A stretch of DNA of 64,000 nucleotides from Patella vulgata (Eukaryota > Mollusca > Gastropoda > Patellidae): assembly GCF_932274485.2 (NCBI RefSeq), contig NC_065884.2, forward strand, positions 34,119,540 to 34,183,539. Reading direction: 5' to 3'. Every line of letters starts with the position of its first letter. Position 1 is the first letter of the stretch. Made by a program: the position numbers and the translations under genes. The notes under the pieces are model-generated. The model did no database searches, had not been told where the DNA came from, and was given only the letters and a program-made list of their open reading frames with translations. This document shows positions 11,574 to 23,709 of this stretch, in pieces.

Positions 11574-13933
11574 TATAAATTGAGGTTTTTAAATTTGGAT
11601 TCACACCCTAGACCACCGTTAGGACTCTAAGTAACAGAAGTTTAAGAAAGGAACAAAGAAAAGTTTTCGGGATGAAAGCATCTGAGTAGCCCCCAAAAAT
11701 GAAAATACTAGATTTTCAGCGTCCCATTATATATTGCCTAACCACCGAATTTTTACCATTTAGATGCCATACGATCGTCCATTGTTCGAACTATCCAATG
11801 ACACTTTAGTTGTTTTGATTCGGTGGAATTATATTATTTCAATGCTTTTATTTTTGGACTCACGCCATAGTCCACTGATAGGACGCTGAGTAAAAAAAGT
11901 TTAAGAAAAAACTTAGTTTTCGTTTTCGAGAAAATGGCGTCTCAAAATGCTCCAAAACGGAAACTACTAGATTTTCGACGTACCATAATTTATTTTCTAG
12001 CCATCTAAATCGTATCATTCAGATGTCATATGATAGTCCATTAATGGGGCTATCCAGCGATACTTTAGTTCTTTTGGTCCGCTAACATCTGATGGAGAAA
12101 TCAAGTTTTTCGCAAGAGCGCTATTTTTTTAAACCTTTTTTCTTCATTTTTTGAATACTTCCGGTATGGAGATTATTGTCGGGATAGCTTTAATAACCAG
12201 ATTGGCTTATCAAATAGCCACAGGGCTATGTAATGATATAGTACATTGTCTGATCAGATAAAATGTCCCTGGGAAATCCTATGTTCAATAGTGCTAAAAA
12301 TGCAAAAATGTAAATATATCGAAAATTAAATTAAAATATTTCGATACATATTATACATCGTTAGAATCGTAATTAGGTCAGCTATCTGAATGTGTAACTT
12401 TTTTGTAAAAAAATTGTTTAATAAAGTAATAGAGCATTTTCCAAAATTTCACGATTTTCAACTTTTTTCGATTTTCAGTACGTTGTTTTACCTATTCCAG
12501 ACATTTCAATGTCTTATTGGATGGATTCATGCACAAGACTACCGGAGGTACTCTCGATAGGGAATGTTTAAGAAAAATCCTTGCCGCCGTGTTCGAGATA
12601 CAGGCGTTCAAAAACGGTCCAAATCAGAAAATACTTGATTTTCAGCTTGTCATATTTTGCTGCTTGGTCATAGTATCCGTATAAAATGGGCATCATACGA
12701 CAGTCCATTCCTCGGGCCGCTCAAGGAAAGCTGCTTAATTTGTTTAATCCATTGATATTGGACACAGAAATCGAGTTTTTCCCCCCCAAAACACCCATTT
12801 TTTGCGTTTTTTCGAAATATCGGACATTATTTCGACTACTTCCGGTTTCAGGACCGTTGTTGAAATGGCTTTATCAAGCGGTCTGACTATATAGCTTTAT
12901 GTTCCAGGACTTTCAGAAATAACGAAAGCTTAATTCGTTTAATCCATTGATACTGGACGGAGAAATCGAGTTTTCCCCCAAAACACCAATTTTTTGCGTT
13001 TTTTTTCGAAATATCTATCATTATTTCGACTACTTCCGGTTTCTGGATCGTTGTTGAAATTGCTTTATGCAGCTGTCTGACTATATAGCTTTATGTTCCA
13101 GGACTTTCAGAAATATCGATTTATCCTTTCCAAAAAATATAAGGGTTGGGAAATGGGCAGAAAATTCGAAAAAAATCGAAAAATAAAGTGCGATAACTCA
13201 GAATGAAACTTATATTTCTGGAATCGGATAGCCATTATCTCGGAAAAGATTTGGGGTTTCGCAATATCGGACATTATTTCGACTACTTCCGGTTTCAGGA
13301 CCGTTGTTGAAATGGCTTTATCAAGCGGTCTGACTATATAGCTTTATGTTCCAGGACTTTCAGAAATAACGAAAGCTTAATTCGTTTAATCCATTGATAC
13401 TGGACGGAGAAATCGAGTTTTCCCCCAAAACACCCATTTTTTGCGTTTTTTTTCAAATATCTATCATTATTTCGACTACTTCCGGTTTCCGGATCGTTGT
13501 TGAAATTGCTTTATGCAGCTGTCTGACTATATAGCTTTATGTTCCAGGACTTTCAGAAATATCGATTTATCCTTTCCAAAAAATATAAGGGTTGGGAAAT
13601 GGGCAGAAAATTCGAAAAAAATCGAAAAATAAAGTGCGATAACTCAGAATGAAACTTATATTTCTGGAATCGGATAGCCATTATCTCGGAAAAGATTTGG
13701 GGTTTCCGAAAATATCATTTGTTTGAAAATAGGTAAAGAATTGACGAAACCTCGGCCGATTTTCAATTCCGGAAAAAAGTACAAAATTCGGTTACCTCCG
13801 GTATGCGCAGAAGTTTCAAAATTGTTTAATCAAGTAGCCACCACATGGTTTCCAGATAGAAAATTTCGTTTTAGATCGATATCTGTTTTGGATCATGGAG
13901 AAATAGGCTCCTGCGGAAAAAAAATAATAATAA
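11574..13933 (+). repeat. Family A monomer array and right flank
   Basis: A resumes after the Tc1 element. Monomer cores near 12160 and 12840, then a local tandem duplication of 447 bp (12821-13267 and 13268-13714) covering the monomer core and right-flank start. It ends in the A right flank with a CCTGCGG variant box and AAT, directly followed by the next A left terminus. Confidence 0.75.
12821..13714 (+). repeat. 447-bp local tandem duplication in family A
   Basis: The text starting CGGACATTATTTCGAC at 12821 starts again at 13268 and runs in parallel through the right-flank sequence GATTTGGGGTTTC. The two copies differ at only a few positions, so the duplication is younger than the general divergence between A monomers. 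Confidence 0.8.
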
Positions 13934-14330
13934 CTAGACCTGCATGACAGTACTGAATCGGCTTTCAGGTAACAGACCCGAAGTAAGCATACGAAAGTCC
14001 ATTCACTGAGCTATCGAACGATACTTTAGCTCTTTTGATCTGGTAATATCCAACGGAGAAATCGCGTTTTTGTCATAAATCTTTATTTTTACGCATTTTT
14101 TCAAAATATCGGATATCGTATCAACTACTTCCGGTTTACGTATCAATTTCTGGATAGTTTTAAAACGTGACGTTGGCCTTTAACTTCCTGTACCAGAAGA
14201 TTCAGAAACCTCCATTAAGCAATTTTGAATAAAAAGAAAAATAGAAGAGCATTTACAGTAATTTGGACCATTTGAGGCTCTTTTTGTACCATTTATATCA
14301 TTTCAAGTCTTTTACATTTGGATGCACACC
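13934..14330 (+). repeat. Family A element, left-end copy, truncated
   Basis: Starts CTAGACCTGCATGACAG after (AAT)n; the first hairpin is degenerate. One monomer (ACTTCCGGT near 14130) follows and ends near 14330 at unrelated sequence. It is more diverged than neighbouring copies and probably older. Confidence 0.7.
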
Positions 14331-15775
14331 CTAGACCACAACTCGCTAACCTCTAGATCCAATAGTCATTCCCCATATTAGTCGAGAAATTATCAGATTT
14401 TCCAGCTTGGTTCTTCCCTTGTGAAAAGTGTAAGAATGATGGATGGCCTGACAAAGGACAACATATAGTCAGAGGGGGTGAGAAACCTAGGTCCTTTGTA
14501 CACATTTGCTTGCACGTAAGACAACCCAAAACAATTTGAATACTAAATAAGTTCCCTATAGCGCTGCTGTCCGGACAAAAATCCTTCATACCACAATTTT
14601 CTAAATTGATTATCTATTTCTGGTAATGTGCACCACTTTGATGCCATTTTCTACCTAAGCAGCTGTGGGAGTGCCAGTCACATATTTTAAGGAGGGGTGG
14701 GGGTGGGGTGACCAAATGGTTAACGCGTCCGTATTCCAGCATGAGGTCTATCATTGAATCGAATGGTGTGGATTTGTCATAGATTATACATGACAAGGAC
14801 TAGGGCCTGTCCAATCTTCTGGCTTTCCTCCCACTGCGAAAGTTTTGTCACGAAGTCAAAGTGCTGTTAAATCCAGAATCCTGCTGTACGTGACCAGGGC
14901 ATAGAGTCATCTGGTTTCCCCCCACTGGTAAAGACCCCAATGCACAAGCATATTATTGAAATGAAGTTTAACCATAAGTTATGCCCAAAATGACATATTT
15001 TGTGTCGATGGATGTTAAACCACATTTCTTCATCAGCCAAGTCGGTATAAGAAATAGATTTTCACGATTAGCTATTATACACGTGAAATAACAATGGTCT
15101 GTCACTGCATCAAGTTGCGTAGTCTCCGACACCCCTAATCTTCAACGTACAGGAGGGGTTTTAGACGGTTGTCAATTTTTCACGAACAGTTCCCTTGCCC
15201 ATGCCTAACCGGGAGTTATTTTTTTTTAGATGGTTGATTATCCAATATATTTGGAGGCAGACCACTATTAATTTCTCCAATGTTGAATCACTGGTGTTCT
15301 ACATGCAGTAGCCGATTCCCTAAATTTCGTCGAGAACTTCCCTTTACAGCACAGCTAGTATGATATTATGGGATCATCAGAGTACTAAATTTGTATAAGG
15401 GTTGACCACCAAAATTTCAATTCACTGATATTCATAGCAGACTGGGGACAGAATATCATGACCGTGTTAGTGCAAAAACAAAACAACGCTTCTCGACTTG
15501 GTGTATTATTACGTCATAAAAGTCTCAAACCAGGCAGAAAATAGAAATTCAATACCTCTTCATCAATTCTACACCCAAATGTCAATACAGATAGGCAATC
15601 AAAATGGCAAAAAAGAAACGAGACGGACATCAAATCAGGCAGAACTTAGATATTCAATACCTCTTCATCAATTCTACACCAAAATGTCAATACAGATAGG
15701 CAAACAATATGCCATAAAAGGAGGGAGAAAAATATATCTAAAAATAACCGGCACTACCGAGATATGCAAAATTAA
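14331..15775. other. Non-A/B sequence with a possible degenerate tRNA-type SINE
   Basis: About 1.45 kb of higher-complexity sequence. At 14708-14775, GACCAAATGGTTAACGCG resembles a tRNA A box and GAATCGAATGG a worn B box. Further on are CTTTCCTCCCACTGC (about 14823), GGTTTCCCCCCACTGG (about 14910) and GATGTTAAACCACATTT (about 15011), a body and tail style seen in animal SINEs. This makes a plus-strand SINE over about 14700-15030 plausible but not proven. From 15030 to 15500 I recognise nothing. No convincing gene is present. Confidence 0.4.
15528..15735 (+). repeat. ~105-bp tandem duplication
   Basis: TCAATACCTCTTCATCAATT begins at 15549 and again at 15654, a period of 105. Because 105 is a multiple of three, the repeat keeps a 111-codon frame open from 15498, producing a repeated YSIPLHQFYTKMSIQIG-like stretch. 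I see no known domain and no splice or promoter context, so I treat it as a repeat and not a gene. Confidence 0.6.
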
Positions 15776-18172
15776 TAGTGTTCTGCATCCATCTAGCCAC
15801 ATCAGTTACCAAGCGATAATTTACTTGTTTTGATTCAATGATACCCGACGGAGAAATCTTGATTTCCGCCAGAGTACCAATCTTTTACTGTTTTTTTTTC
15901 CCTCAAAATATCGGATATGTAACGATAGTTAGCAAATAATTGCTAGTCTGACCCATCTCGTTAGGTGTAGTTACCTCCCTTATACCGTTACAAGCGTTAT
16001 CATCAATATCAATCATATAGCGATTTTTCGACCTTTTTTTCAAAGATTGGGGCCCTTTTTGGACCGTTTATGCTATATTGACCCTTTAGATTTGCATTCA
16101 CACCCTAAAACACCGTTAGGGCCCTAAGGAACCGAAGCTTAAGAAACAAATTTAGAGTAGTTTTCGTGATAAAAGCGTCTGAATAGGCTCTAAAAAGGAA
16201 AATTCTAGATTTTCAGCGTCCCATAATCTATTGCCTTACGCATCGAATTTGTATAATTTGGATGTCATAAGAACGTCCATTATTCGGACTATCCAATGAG
16301 ACTTTATTTGTTTAGATTCGTTGAAATCCAAAGGTGAAATCACGTTTTTGGCAAAAAATCTTCATTTTTTTTGCATTTTTTTTTCAAAATATCGGATATT
16401 TTTTCGACTACATCCGGTTTTTGGATCATTGTCGGGATAGCTTTAACAAGTTGTATGGATCCTTAACTTCCTGTGCCAGAAGTGTTAGAAACATCCATTT
16501 AGTAGTTTTCGAAAAAAAAGATAAATAAAAGAGCATTTTCAATAATTTCACTATTTTTCATCTTTTTTCAAAGATTGAGGCCATTTTTGGACCGCCTATA
16601 TTATTTCAATGCTTTTATTTTTGGATTCACACACTAGACCACCGATAGGTAAAATCGTTGGCGTCGTTTTCGAGAAAAAGGCGTCTCAGAATGCACCAAA
16701 ACGGAAAATACTAGATTTTCCGCTTACCATAATTTATTTCCTAATCATCGAATTCGTATCATTTAGATCTCATAAGATAGTCTATTCATGGGACTATCCG
16801 ACGACACTTTAATTGTTTTGGTCCGCTAATATCTGACGGAGAATTCGAGTTTTTAACAAGAGCGACATTTTTTTTTTCATTTTTTTACCTTTTTTTTCGT
16901 TTTTTAAACTACTTCCGGTATACGAATCATTGTCGGGTAGTTTTAACATTCGGTTTTGGAATTTGAATGGGCACAGGGCTTTATAATGATATACTAAATT
17001 AACCGATCAGATAAAATCCCCCTGAGAAATCCTATGTTCAGAAGTGCCAAAAATGCAAAAATGTCAAAATATCGAAAATTAAACTCCAATAACTGACTAC
17101 ATTCTATAAATGGTTAGAATTGCTATTAGGTTTTTCAATTTATAACTTTTTTTTGGAAAATCTGTTAAAATAAACAAATAATAGAGAATTTTCCAAAATT
17201 TCACGATTTTTCGACTTTTTTCAATTTTCAGTCCATTTGTTATCCTATTCCAGACGTTTCAAATTCTTAATGGATGGTTTCATGCACAAGACTCTCGATA
17301 GAGACAGTTTCAGAAAAATCCTTGGAGCAGTTTTCGAGATAAAGGCGTCCAAAAACGCTCCAAATCAGAAAATACTTGATTTTCAGCGTGCCATAGTTTA
17401 CTGCCTGGTCATAGTATCCTTATAAATTTGGTATCATACGACAGTACAATCAATCATCGTGCTACCCAACGATACATTAATTTGTTTAATCGGTTGAAAT
17501 TGGACGGAGAAATCCCGTTTTTCCCAAAAGCACCCATTTTTTGCCTTTTTTTTCAAAATATCGAGCATTATTTCGACTACTTCCGGTATACGGATCGTTG
17601 TTGAAATCGCTTTATCCAACGGTCTGACAATATGGCTTTACGATCCTGGAGTTTCAGAAAGATCGATTGATGCTTTCAAAAAAATATAAGGGTTGGAAAA
17701 TGAGCAGAAAATTCGAAAAAAATCGAAAAATAAAGGGCGATAACTCGAAATGAAACTTATATTACTGGAATCGGAAGGACTTCAGGTATCCAAAAATGTA
17801 GGTTAAATTTGAAAATTTTGAAAAATAACAAAAATTGTCTCGAAAACAACGTGTTTTCAATTTTCGAACGATAAAAGTCATAGACGAATGTTCGAAATTG
17901 AAAAATGTGAGATAGCCATTATCTCGGAGAAAAGATTCAGGGTTTCCGAAAATGTCATTTGTTTAAAAATAGGTAAAGAATTGACGAAACAACGGCCGAT
18001 TTTCAATTCCGGGAAAAAGTCCAAAGTTCGGTCACCTCCGGTATGCGCAGAAGTTTGAAAAATAGTTTATCCAGTAGCCACCACATGGTTTCTCGATAGA
18101 AGACTTGGTTGCAGATCAATATCTGTTTCCGATCATGGAGAAAAATGCTCCCGTGGAAAAAAATAATAATAA
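15776..18172 (+). repeat. Family A monomer array and right flank
   Basis: A begins mid-monomer near 15776 and continues with cores near 16407 (worn, CATCCGGTT), 16912 and 17577. The right flank carries AAGGGCGATAACTCG near 17733 and a CCCGTGG box near 18160, then AAT up to the next left terminus. This block is more diverged than that at 1-10036. No coding region. Confidence 0.7.
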
Positions 18173-20380
18173 CTAGACCTACAAGCAGCACTGAACCGGC
18201 TTTCAGGAATCAGACAGGAAGTGTGTTATACAATAGTCCATTTATCGGGCTACCAAACGATACTTTAGATGTTTTGATCCGGTCACACCCGACGGTGAAA
18301 TCTCGATTGTTGCAAGAGCACCGATTTTTTTACTGTCTTTTTTTTTAAAATATCGAATACATTGTTGACTACTTCCTGTTTACGGATCATTTTCAGGATA
18401 GATTTAACAAGTGGTATGGGAATTTAACTTCCTGTACCAAATGTTTCAGAAAGATCCATTGGACAGTTTTACCCCCCCCCCCCTTATACTATTAGAAGCA
18501 GATTTACAGATATAACGATTTTTCGACTTTTTTCAAAGATTGTGGCTCTTTTGGACCATTTATACTATTTTGAGGCTTTTAAATTTGGATTCACACCATA
18601 GACCACCGTTAGGACTCTAAGTAACAGAAGTTTTAGAAAGGAAATAAGAGAACTTTTCGAAATAAAAGCGTCTGATAGCAGTTGAAAATTTCGAAATTCC
18701 GAAACTTCCTCGCTGACTTCTAGCCTTCGAAAAATGAAAATTTTTGTTTAAAAGACAATTTTTGTTATTTTTCAAAATTTTCAAATTTGACCTACATTTT
18801 TGGATACCTGAAGACCATCCGATTCCAGAAACATAATTTTCATTCTGAGTTATCGCCCTTTATTTTTCGATTTTTTTCGAATTTTCTGCCCATTGGCCAA
18901 CCCTTATATTTTTGGGAAAGAATAAATCGATAATTCTGAAAGTCCTGGAACATAAAGCTACATAGTCAGACCGCTGGATAAAGCAATTTCAACAACGATC
19001 CGAAATCCGGAAGTAGTCGAAATAATGATAGATATTTCGAAAAAAAGGCAAAAAATGGGTTAAACGAATTAAGCTTTCGTTGAGTGGCCCGAGGAATGGA
19101 CTGTCGAATGGTACCCGATTTATACGGATACTATGGCCAAGCAGCAAAATATGACAAGTTGAAAATCAAGTATTTTCTGATTTTGAGCGTTTTTGGACGC
19201 CTTTATCTCAAAAATTTAACCTACAATTTTTTTTTAACTTTCTCTATCGAGAGTCCTTTAATTAGTCTTGTGCATGAAAACATCCAAGAAGTCTTTGAAA
19301 TGTCTGGAATAGGATAAAAAAGGGACTGAAAATCGAAAAAAGTCGAAAAATCGTGAAATTTTGGAAAATGCTATATTATTTTATTATTTAATCAGATTTT
19401 TACGAAAAGGTTACACATTCAGATAGCTGACCTAATTACGATTCTAACGATGTATAATATGTATTGAGTTATTGAAATTTAATTTTCGAGATTTTGACAT
19501 TTTTGAATTTTTGGCACTTTTGAACATAGGATTTCTCAGGGCCATTTTATCTGATCAGACAATGTAATATATCAATACAGAGCCCTGTGGCTATCTAATT
19601 GCCCAAATTGGTTATTAAAACTACCCCGACAATAATCCAAAAACCGGAAGTAGTCGAAAAAATATCCGATATTTTGAAAAAAAATAACTTAAAAAGTAAA
19701 AAATGGTGATCTTGCGAAAAAAGTGATTACAACGCCATATTTCAACGAATCGAAACGACTAAAGTGGCATTGGATAGCCCGAACAATGGGCGATCTTATG
19801 ACATCTCAATGGTAAAAAATCGCTTGTTACGTAATATATTATGAGATGCTGAAAATCTAGTATTTTCCTTTTTGGAGCCTATTCAGACGCTTTTATATCG
19901 AAAATTACTCTTATTTCCTTTCTTAAGCTTCTGTTACTTAGAGTCCTAACGCTGGTCTGGGGTGTGAATCCAAATTTAAAAGCCTCAATATAGTATAAAT
20001 GGTCCAAAAGGGCCACAATATTTTTAAAAAGTCGAAAAATCGTTATATCTGTAAATCTGCTTCTAATGGTATAAGGGAGGTAAAACTGTCCAATGGATCT
20101 TCCTGATACTTCTGGTACAGGAAGTTAAGTTCCCATACCACCTGTTAAATCTATCCCGATAATGATCCGTAAACAGGAAGTAGTCAAAAAAATATTCGAT
20201 ATTTTTTTAAAAAAAACCAGTAAAAATATCGGTGCTCTCGGAACAATCAGGATTTCACCGTCGGGTGTGACCGGATCAAAACATCTAAAGTATCGTTTGG
20301 TAGCTCGATAAATAGGCTATTGTATGACACACTTCCTGTCTGATTCCTGAAAGCCGGTTCAGTGCTGCTTGCAGGTCTAG
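18173..20380. repeat. Inverted repeat of family A left halves
   Basis: 18173-18673 is an A left-end copy on the plus strand. 19883-20380 is the matching copy on the minus strand, with its CTAG terminus at 20377-20380. The arms are about 500 bp and readily alignable by eye. The 1.2-kb spacer (18674-19882) is also minus-strand A: right-flank type near 18700-18900, then monomer sequence. The orientation switch is abrupt at about 18673, at GCGTCTGA, which both arms share. A run of C (18471-18483) lies in the left arm. Confidence 0.8.
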
Positions 20381-20477
20381 TTATTATTATTATTATTATT
20401 ACAGCATATTTATAGTGCACCCTTTCATATAACATGTTCAGGGGCACTTTACAAAGTGACAATGTAAATCACACATA

Positions 20478-21088
20478 AACAACAAGATTATGGGCACGTT
20501 AACGATTGTATACAGAGTCAGTTAAAAGCCTGATTAAATAAATGTGTTTTAAGTTGTTTTTTAAAGAATATAGAGATGTACAACATCTTAAACTAAATGG
20601 TAGATCATTCCATAAAACAGGTGCTTGATGACTAAAAGAGCGCTGACCATAAGAGACTAGTTGAACAGTTTTGGGCTTTAAAAGTAGTTTATCTGATGTA
20701 CGTAATGTTCGGCCAGGTGTATAAAGTTCTAAAAGATCTGAGAGGTAAACAGGAGCTAAATTATTTAAACATTTAAAAGTAAGTAATAAAATTTTAAAAT
20801 CAATTCGATATTTAACAGGTAACCAGTGTAAATTATATAAAACAGGAGTTATGTGGTCACATTTCTTAGTTAAAGTAACAAGTCTAGCCGCAGTATCCTG
20901 TACTTTTTGTAATTTATCTATAAGATTTAAAGGTAAACCAACTAAAAGTGAATTAAAGTTATCTAATCGAGAATTGACCAGAGAATCAACAAGTGACTTA
21001 GTGGCCTCTACAGTTACTCATTTACGTATTTTACCTATATTTCTAATATTAAAATAGCACAATTTACAAATATTATTTACTTGAGCTC
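20478..21088 (-). pseudogene. LINE ORF2, C-terminal part
   Basis: Translating the minus strand piecewise gives the C-terminal region typical of Jockey/CR1-type ORF2: TKKCDHITPVLYNLHWLPV, FKILLLTFKCLNNLAP, then TYLR-like and WNDLPFSLR. A stop lies near 21019 and another break at about 21090, where GAGCTCCTATAA is locally repeated. It joins the reverse-transcriptase domain upstream. Confidence 0.8.
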
Positions 21089-22378
21089 CTATAAGCTCCT
21101 ATCAAAGATAGCGCCAATATTACGAGCAGAATAAGATGAAAATATATCACAATTACGAATTACAACAGGGGGGTTATCTTGTGCAGATTTACTTAATTGA
21201 TGCCTTGAGCCTAATAACAAATATTCGGTTTTATCATCATTCAATTTTAGAAAGTTCTTTGACATCCGTTTTCTAATTTCACTAATACAGTTCTCAAGTT
21301 GCAATTTTGATAAATTGAAAGAAGATGGACAATTAGGTGTAAATGAAATATATGATTGAGTATCATCGGCATACAAATGAAAGCTGAGACCATATTTTCT
21401 GACAATATCTCCTAATGGTGACGTATAGAGGGTAAATAAAATCGGACCAAGAACAGAACCTTGGGGAACCCCAGATGACTAAACAGATTCAGACGACGAT
21501 TTGCAATTAACTAAAATACACTGTTTTCTACCCACAAGATAGCTCTCTAGAAGATGTAATGCAGAGCCACAAATACCGAATTTAAATTGAAGTCTACGTA
21601 GAAGAATGGAAGGGTCCACCGTGTCGAAAGCAGCAGATAAATCTAATAAAATTAAAAATGTACATTTTCTATTATCAATTTCCATTAAAATATCATTTGA
21701 AACCCGGGTTAAAGCTGTTTCGGTACTGTGAAATTGTTTATAAGCACTTTGAAATGGTTCATACAAACAGTTATCATCTAGATGGGCCTTTATCTGAGAA
21801 GCAATACATTTTTCCAATATTTTAGAAATAAAACTTAAGTTAGAGACTGGCCTGTAATTTTTAAAAAGATTAGGATCCAGTGTAGACTTTTTAATTAAAG
21901 GGGTAACATAAGCTCGTTTGAAAACGTTGGGAATAGTAGCGGATGATATACAAGAATTAATAATATTGGTAAAAACTGGAATAACTTGGTCTAGACAGTC
22001 CTTAAGAACAGAAGTCGGAACGGGATCAAATGAACAAGATTTAGGAGCAGACGATTTAATTAGCTTTAAAACAAAAGATTCACTAACCAAGTTAAAATTT
22101 TCTAAATAAACAGAATTTTCTAACTTATCAAAATCATGAGCGTTAAAGTCAATAGTTTTATTTAAATCATCAAGATCAGTTCGTATTTTCTGTATTTTTA
22201 TTTGAAAGAAATCAGAGAATAAATTTGCAAGTTCAGTGTCATTATCATTGTCCGGAGGATAGTACGCTCAGCATTATGGTCCAAAAGGTAATTCACAACT
22301 TTATACAGGTCTTTTTGTCTGTTTTCGCCATTTTCTATTTTATCAGAGTAAAATTTAATTTTAGCATCTTCAATTAAT
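21089..22378 (-). pseudogene. LINE reverse transcriptase domain, broken
   Basis: Shows KNYRPVSNLSFISKILEK, the active-site block LLDLSAAFDTVD (motif A, Asp), [15 protein letters not shown], and LYADDTQSY (the YADD box). A TAG at 21479-21481 falls between motif A and SSGVPQG. Frameshifts lie near 22258 and at the A-run near 22390, separating this part from the endonuclease. The enzyme would copy LINE RNA at a nicked target and could in principle have mobilised SINE fragments; this copy cannot work. Confidence 0.92.
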
Positions 22379-23635
22379 TTATTCACATTGTTTTTTTAAA
22401 GATTTATAAATCTGTTTATGGACATGTAGATTTGTTTTCCGCCACAGATGTTCAGCCTTATTACGGTCCCTTTTGGCTTCTAAAATAGAATCATTAAACC
22501 ACTGCGTATTGGGACGAATAGTAAATGTTTTCGTTTGAAGAGGAACAAGCGAGTCCAAAATTTTAGCAAGCTTTGAGTGATATTGGTTTGCCTTCTCTTG
22601 TATATCTTGAATACGTTGAATGTCATTGAAATTCGAGTTCACTATTTCCGCTTTAAATTTATTTATGTCAAATGATTTAAACCTTCGATATGTTAAAGTC
22701 TTTCTTGTTGGTTGTGGTTTCTGGATCATAAGATTAAAAGTTGCCGGGAAATGATCAGATATTAAGTTGTCCGAGACAGAGAGATTATCCAGTTTAATAT
22801 CACGTGGATTAGTTATTACCAGATCGAGAATATGTCCACCGTTATGAGTAGAAGAAGAAACATGTTGTGTGAGAGATCTATTATTCAGCATATCACAAAA
22901 ATCAACCGCGGTAGAGTCGTTGGAATCATCAACATGAAAATTGAAATCTCCCCAAATAATAGTGCAACACTTAGTCATCATCAACTGGTCCAGAAATAAT
23001 CCAAATTCTTCCATAAACTTTTGACACAATTTGCTATTGGGCGGGCGGTAAATTGTAATAATCCTAGTTTCCTTGAAAGAAAACTGTAGAGAACAATCCA
23101 AAATTTCAAAAGAATCAAAACGGTCATGACGGATTTTCTTACACTTAATAGATGACTTAAACATAAGTGCTAAACCTCCTCCACGTGAACCGCGAGGGCA
23201 ATGTTGTATAGAATATCCATCAGGTACTAAAGCTGCGATTGTCGATGAGTCCGAACAGTCATTATTCAGCCACGTTTCAGTTATTCCACAAATATCAATA
23301 GAATTTTCAAAAATATAATCAGATAAAATTGTTGTTTTATTTCTTACGGATCTGGCATTAATTAATCCAAACGAAGTTGTTAAAACTGACGCTTCCTTTT
23401 CGACCGCCTTTCTAATTTGTATAAGATTGTTGTTTATCTTCTGTTTTGTTCTAAAGTTTTTGATCTGTTTGTGATTTTTGATAGAGTTTGAGGTGAGCTG
23501 GATGAGATTGCTATGATTAATGTTAATATTCAGTGGATTAGTGTTTAGAGGTTGATATGGTCTGTAGGTGGTGATAACTTTTAAATGTCTTTGATTTCTC
23601 CCAATTACTTCATTGTTATAATCATATATAATCAT
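22379..23635 (-). CDS. LINE ORF2 endonuclease part (EEP/APE family)
   Basis: Open frame of 418 codons. After about 85 low-complexity Asn/Ile/Lys-rich residues come the endonuclease/exonuclease/phosphatase motifs: GLINARSV (Asn93), ICGITETWL (Glu120), RIITIYRPPN, IIWGDFNFH (Asp230, Asn232), HILDLVITN (Asp271) and SDHFPATF (Asp294, His295). All expected catalytic positions look intact. In a whole element this domain nicks the target so reverse transcription can start. The frame ends at an A-run where it would continue into the reverse transcriptase, so this is part of a dead LINE, not a host nuclease. Confidence 0.9.
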   Translation of the reverse strand: MIIYDYNNEVIGRNQRHLKVITTYRPYQPLNTNPLNININHSNLIQLTSNSIKNHKQIKNFRTKQKINNNLIQIRKAVEKEASVLTTSFGLINARSVRNKTTILSDYIFENSIDICGITETWLNNDCSDSSTIAALVPDGYSIQHCPRGSRGGGLALMFKSSIKCKKIRHDRFDSFEILDCSLQFSFKETRIITIYRPPNSKLCQKFMEEFGLFLDQLMMTKCCTIIWGDFNFHVDDSNDSTAVDFCDMLNNRSLTQHVSSSTHNGGHILDLVITNPRDIKLDNLSVSDNLISDHFPATFNLMIQKPQPTRKTLTYRRFKSFDINKFKAEIVNSNFNDIQRIQDIQEKANQYHSKLAKILDSLVPLQTKTFTIRPNTQWFNDSILEAKRDRNKAEHLWRKTNLHVHKQIYKSLKKQCE

Positions 23636-23709
23636 TCAAAGCGACTGTTTACGACACAATTGTGTGTTGTCTGGGCGTTGATCGATTTGTTCAGAAATTA
23701 TTGGAATAG

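Larger units (their letters stand above)
20381..23709 (-). mobile_element. Non-LTR retrotransposon (LINE), CR1/L2/Jockey-like, degraded
   Basis: About 3.3 kb on the minus strand with an AP-type endonuclease followed by a reverse transcriptase and the usual C-terminal region. The 3' end reads GTGCACTATAAATATGCTGT followed by (AAT)n, a simple-repeat tail common in the CR1/L2 group. No ORF1 is seen upstream of the endonuclease, and A sequence resumes at about 23710, so it is probably 5' truncated. The 3' AAT tail directly abuts the left terminus of the minus-strand A copy at 20380. Exact clade is not settled. Confidence 0.9.

Noticed and set aside
15498-15833. Small repeat-containing protein of 111 codons
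   Set aside because: Openness is explained by a 105-bp in-phase duplication; no domain, no gene context.
22379-23635. Host AP endonuclease or nuclease gene
   Set aside because: It is followed on the same strand by a degraded reverse transcriptase and an AAT tail, so it is LINE ORF2.
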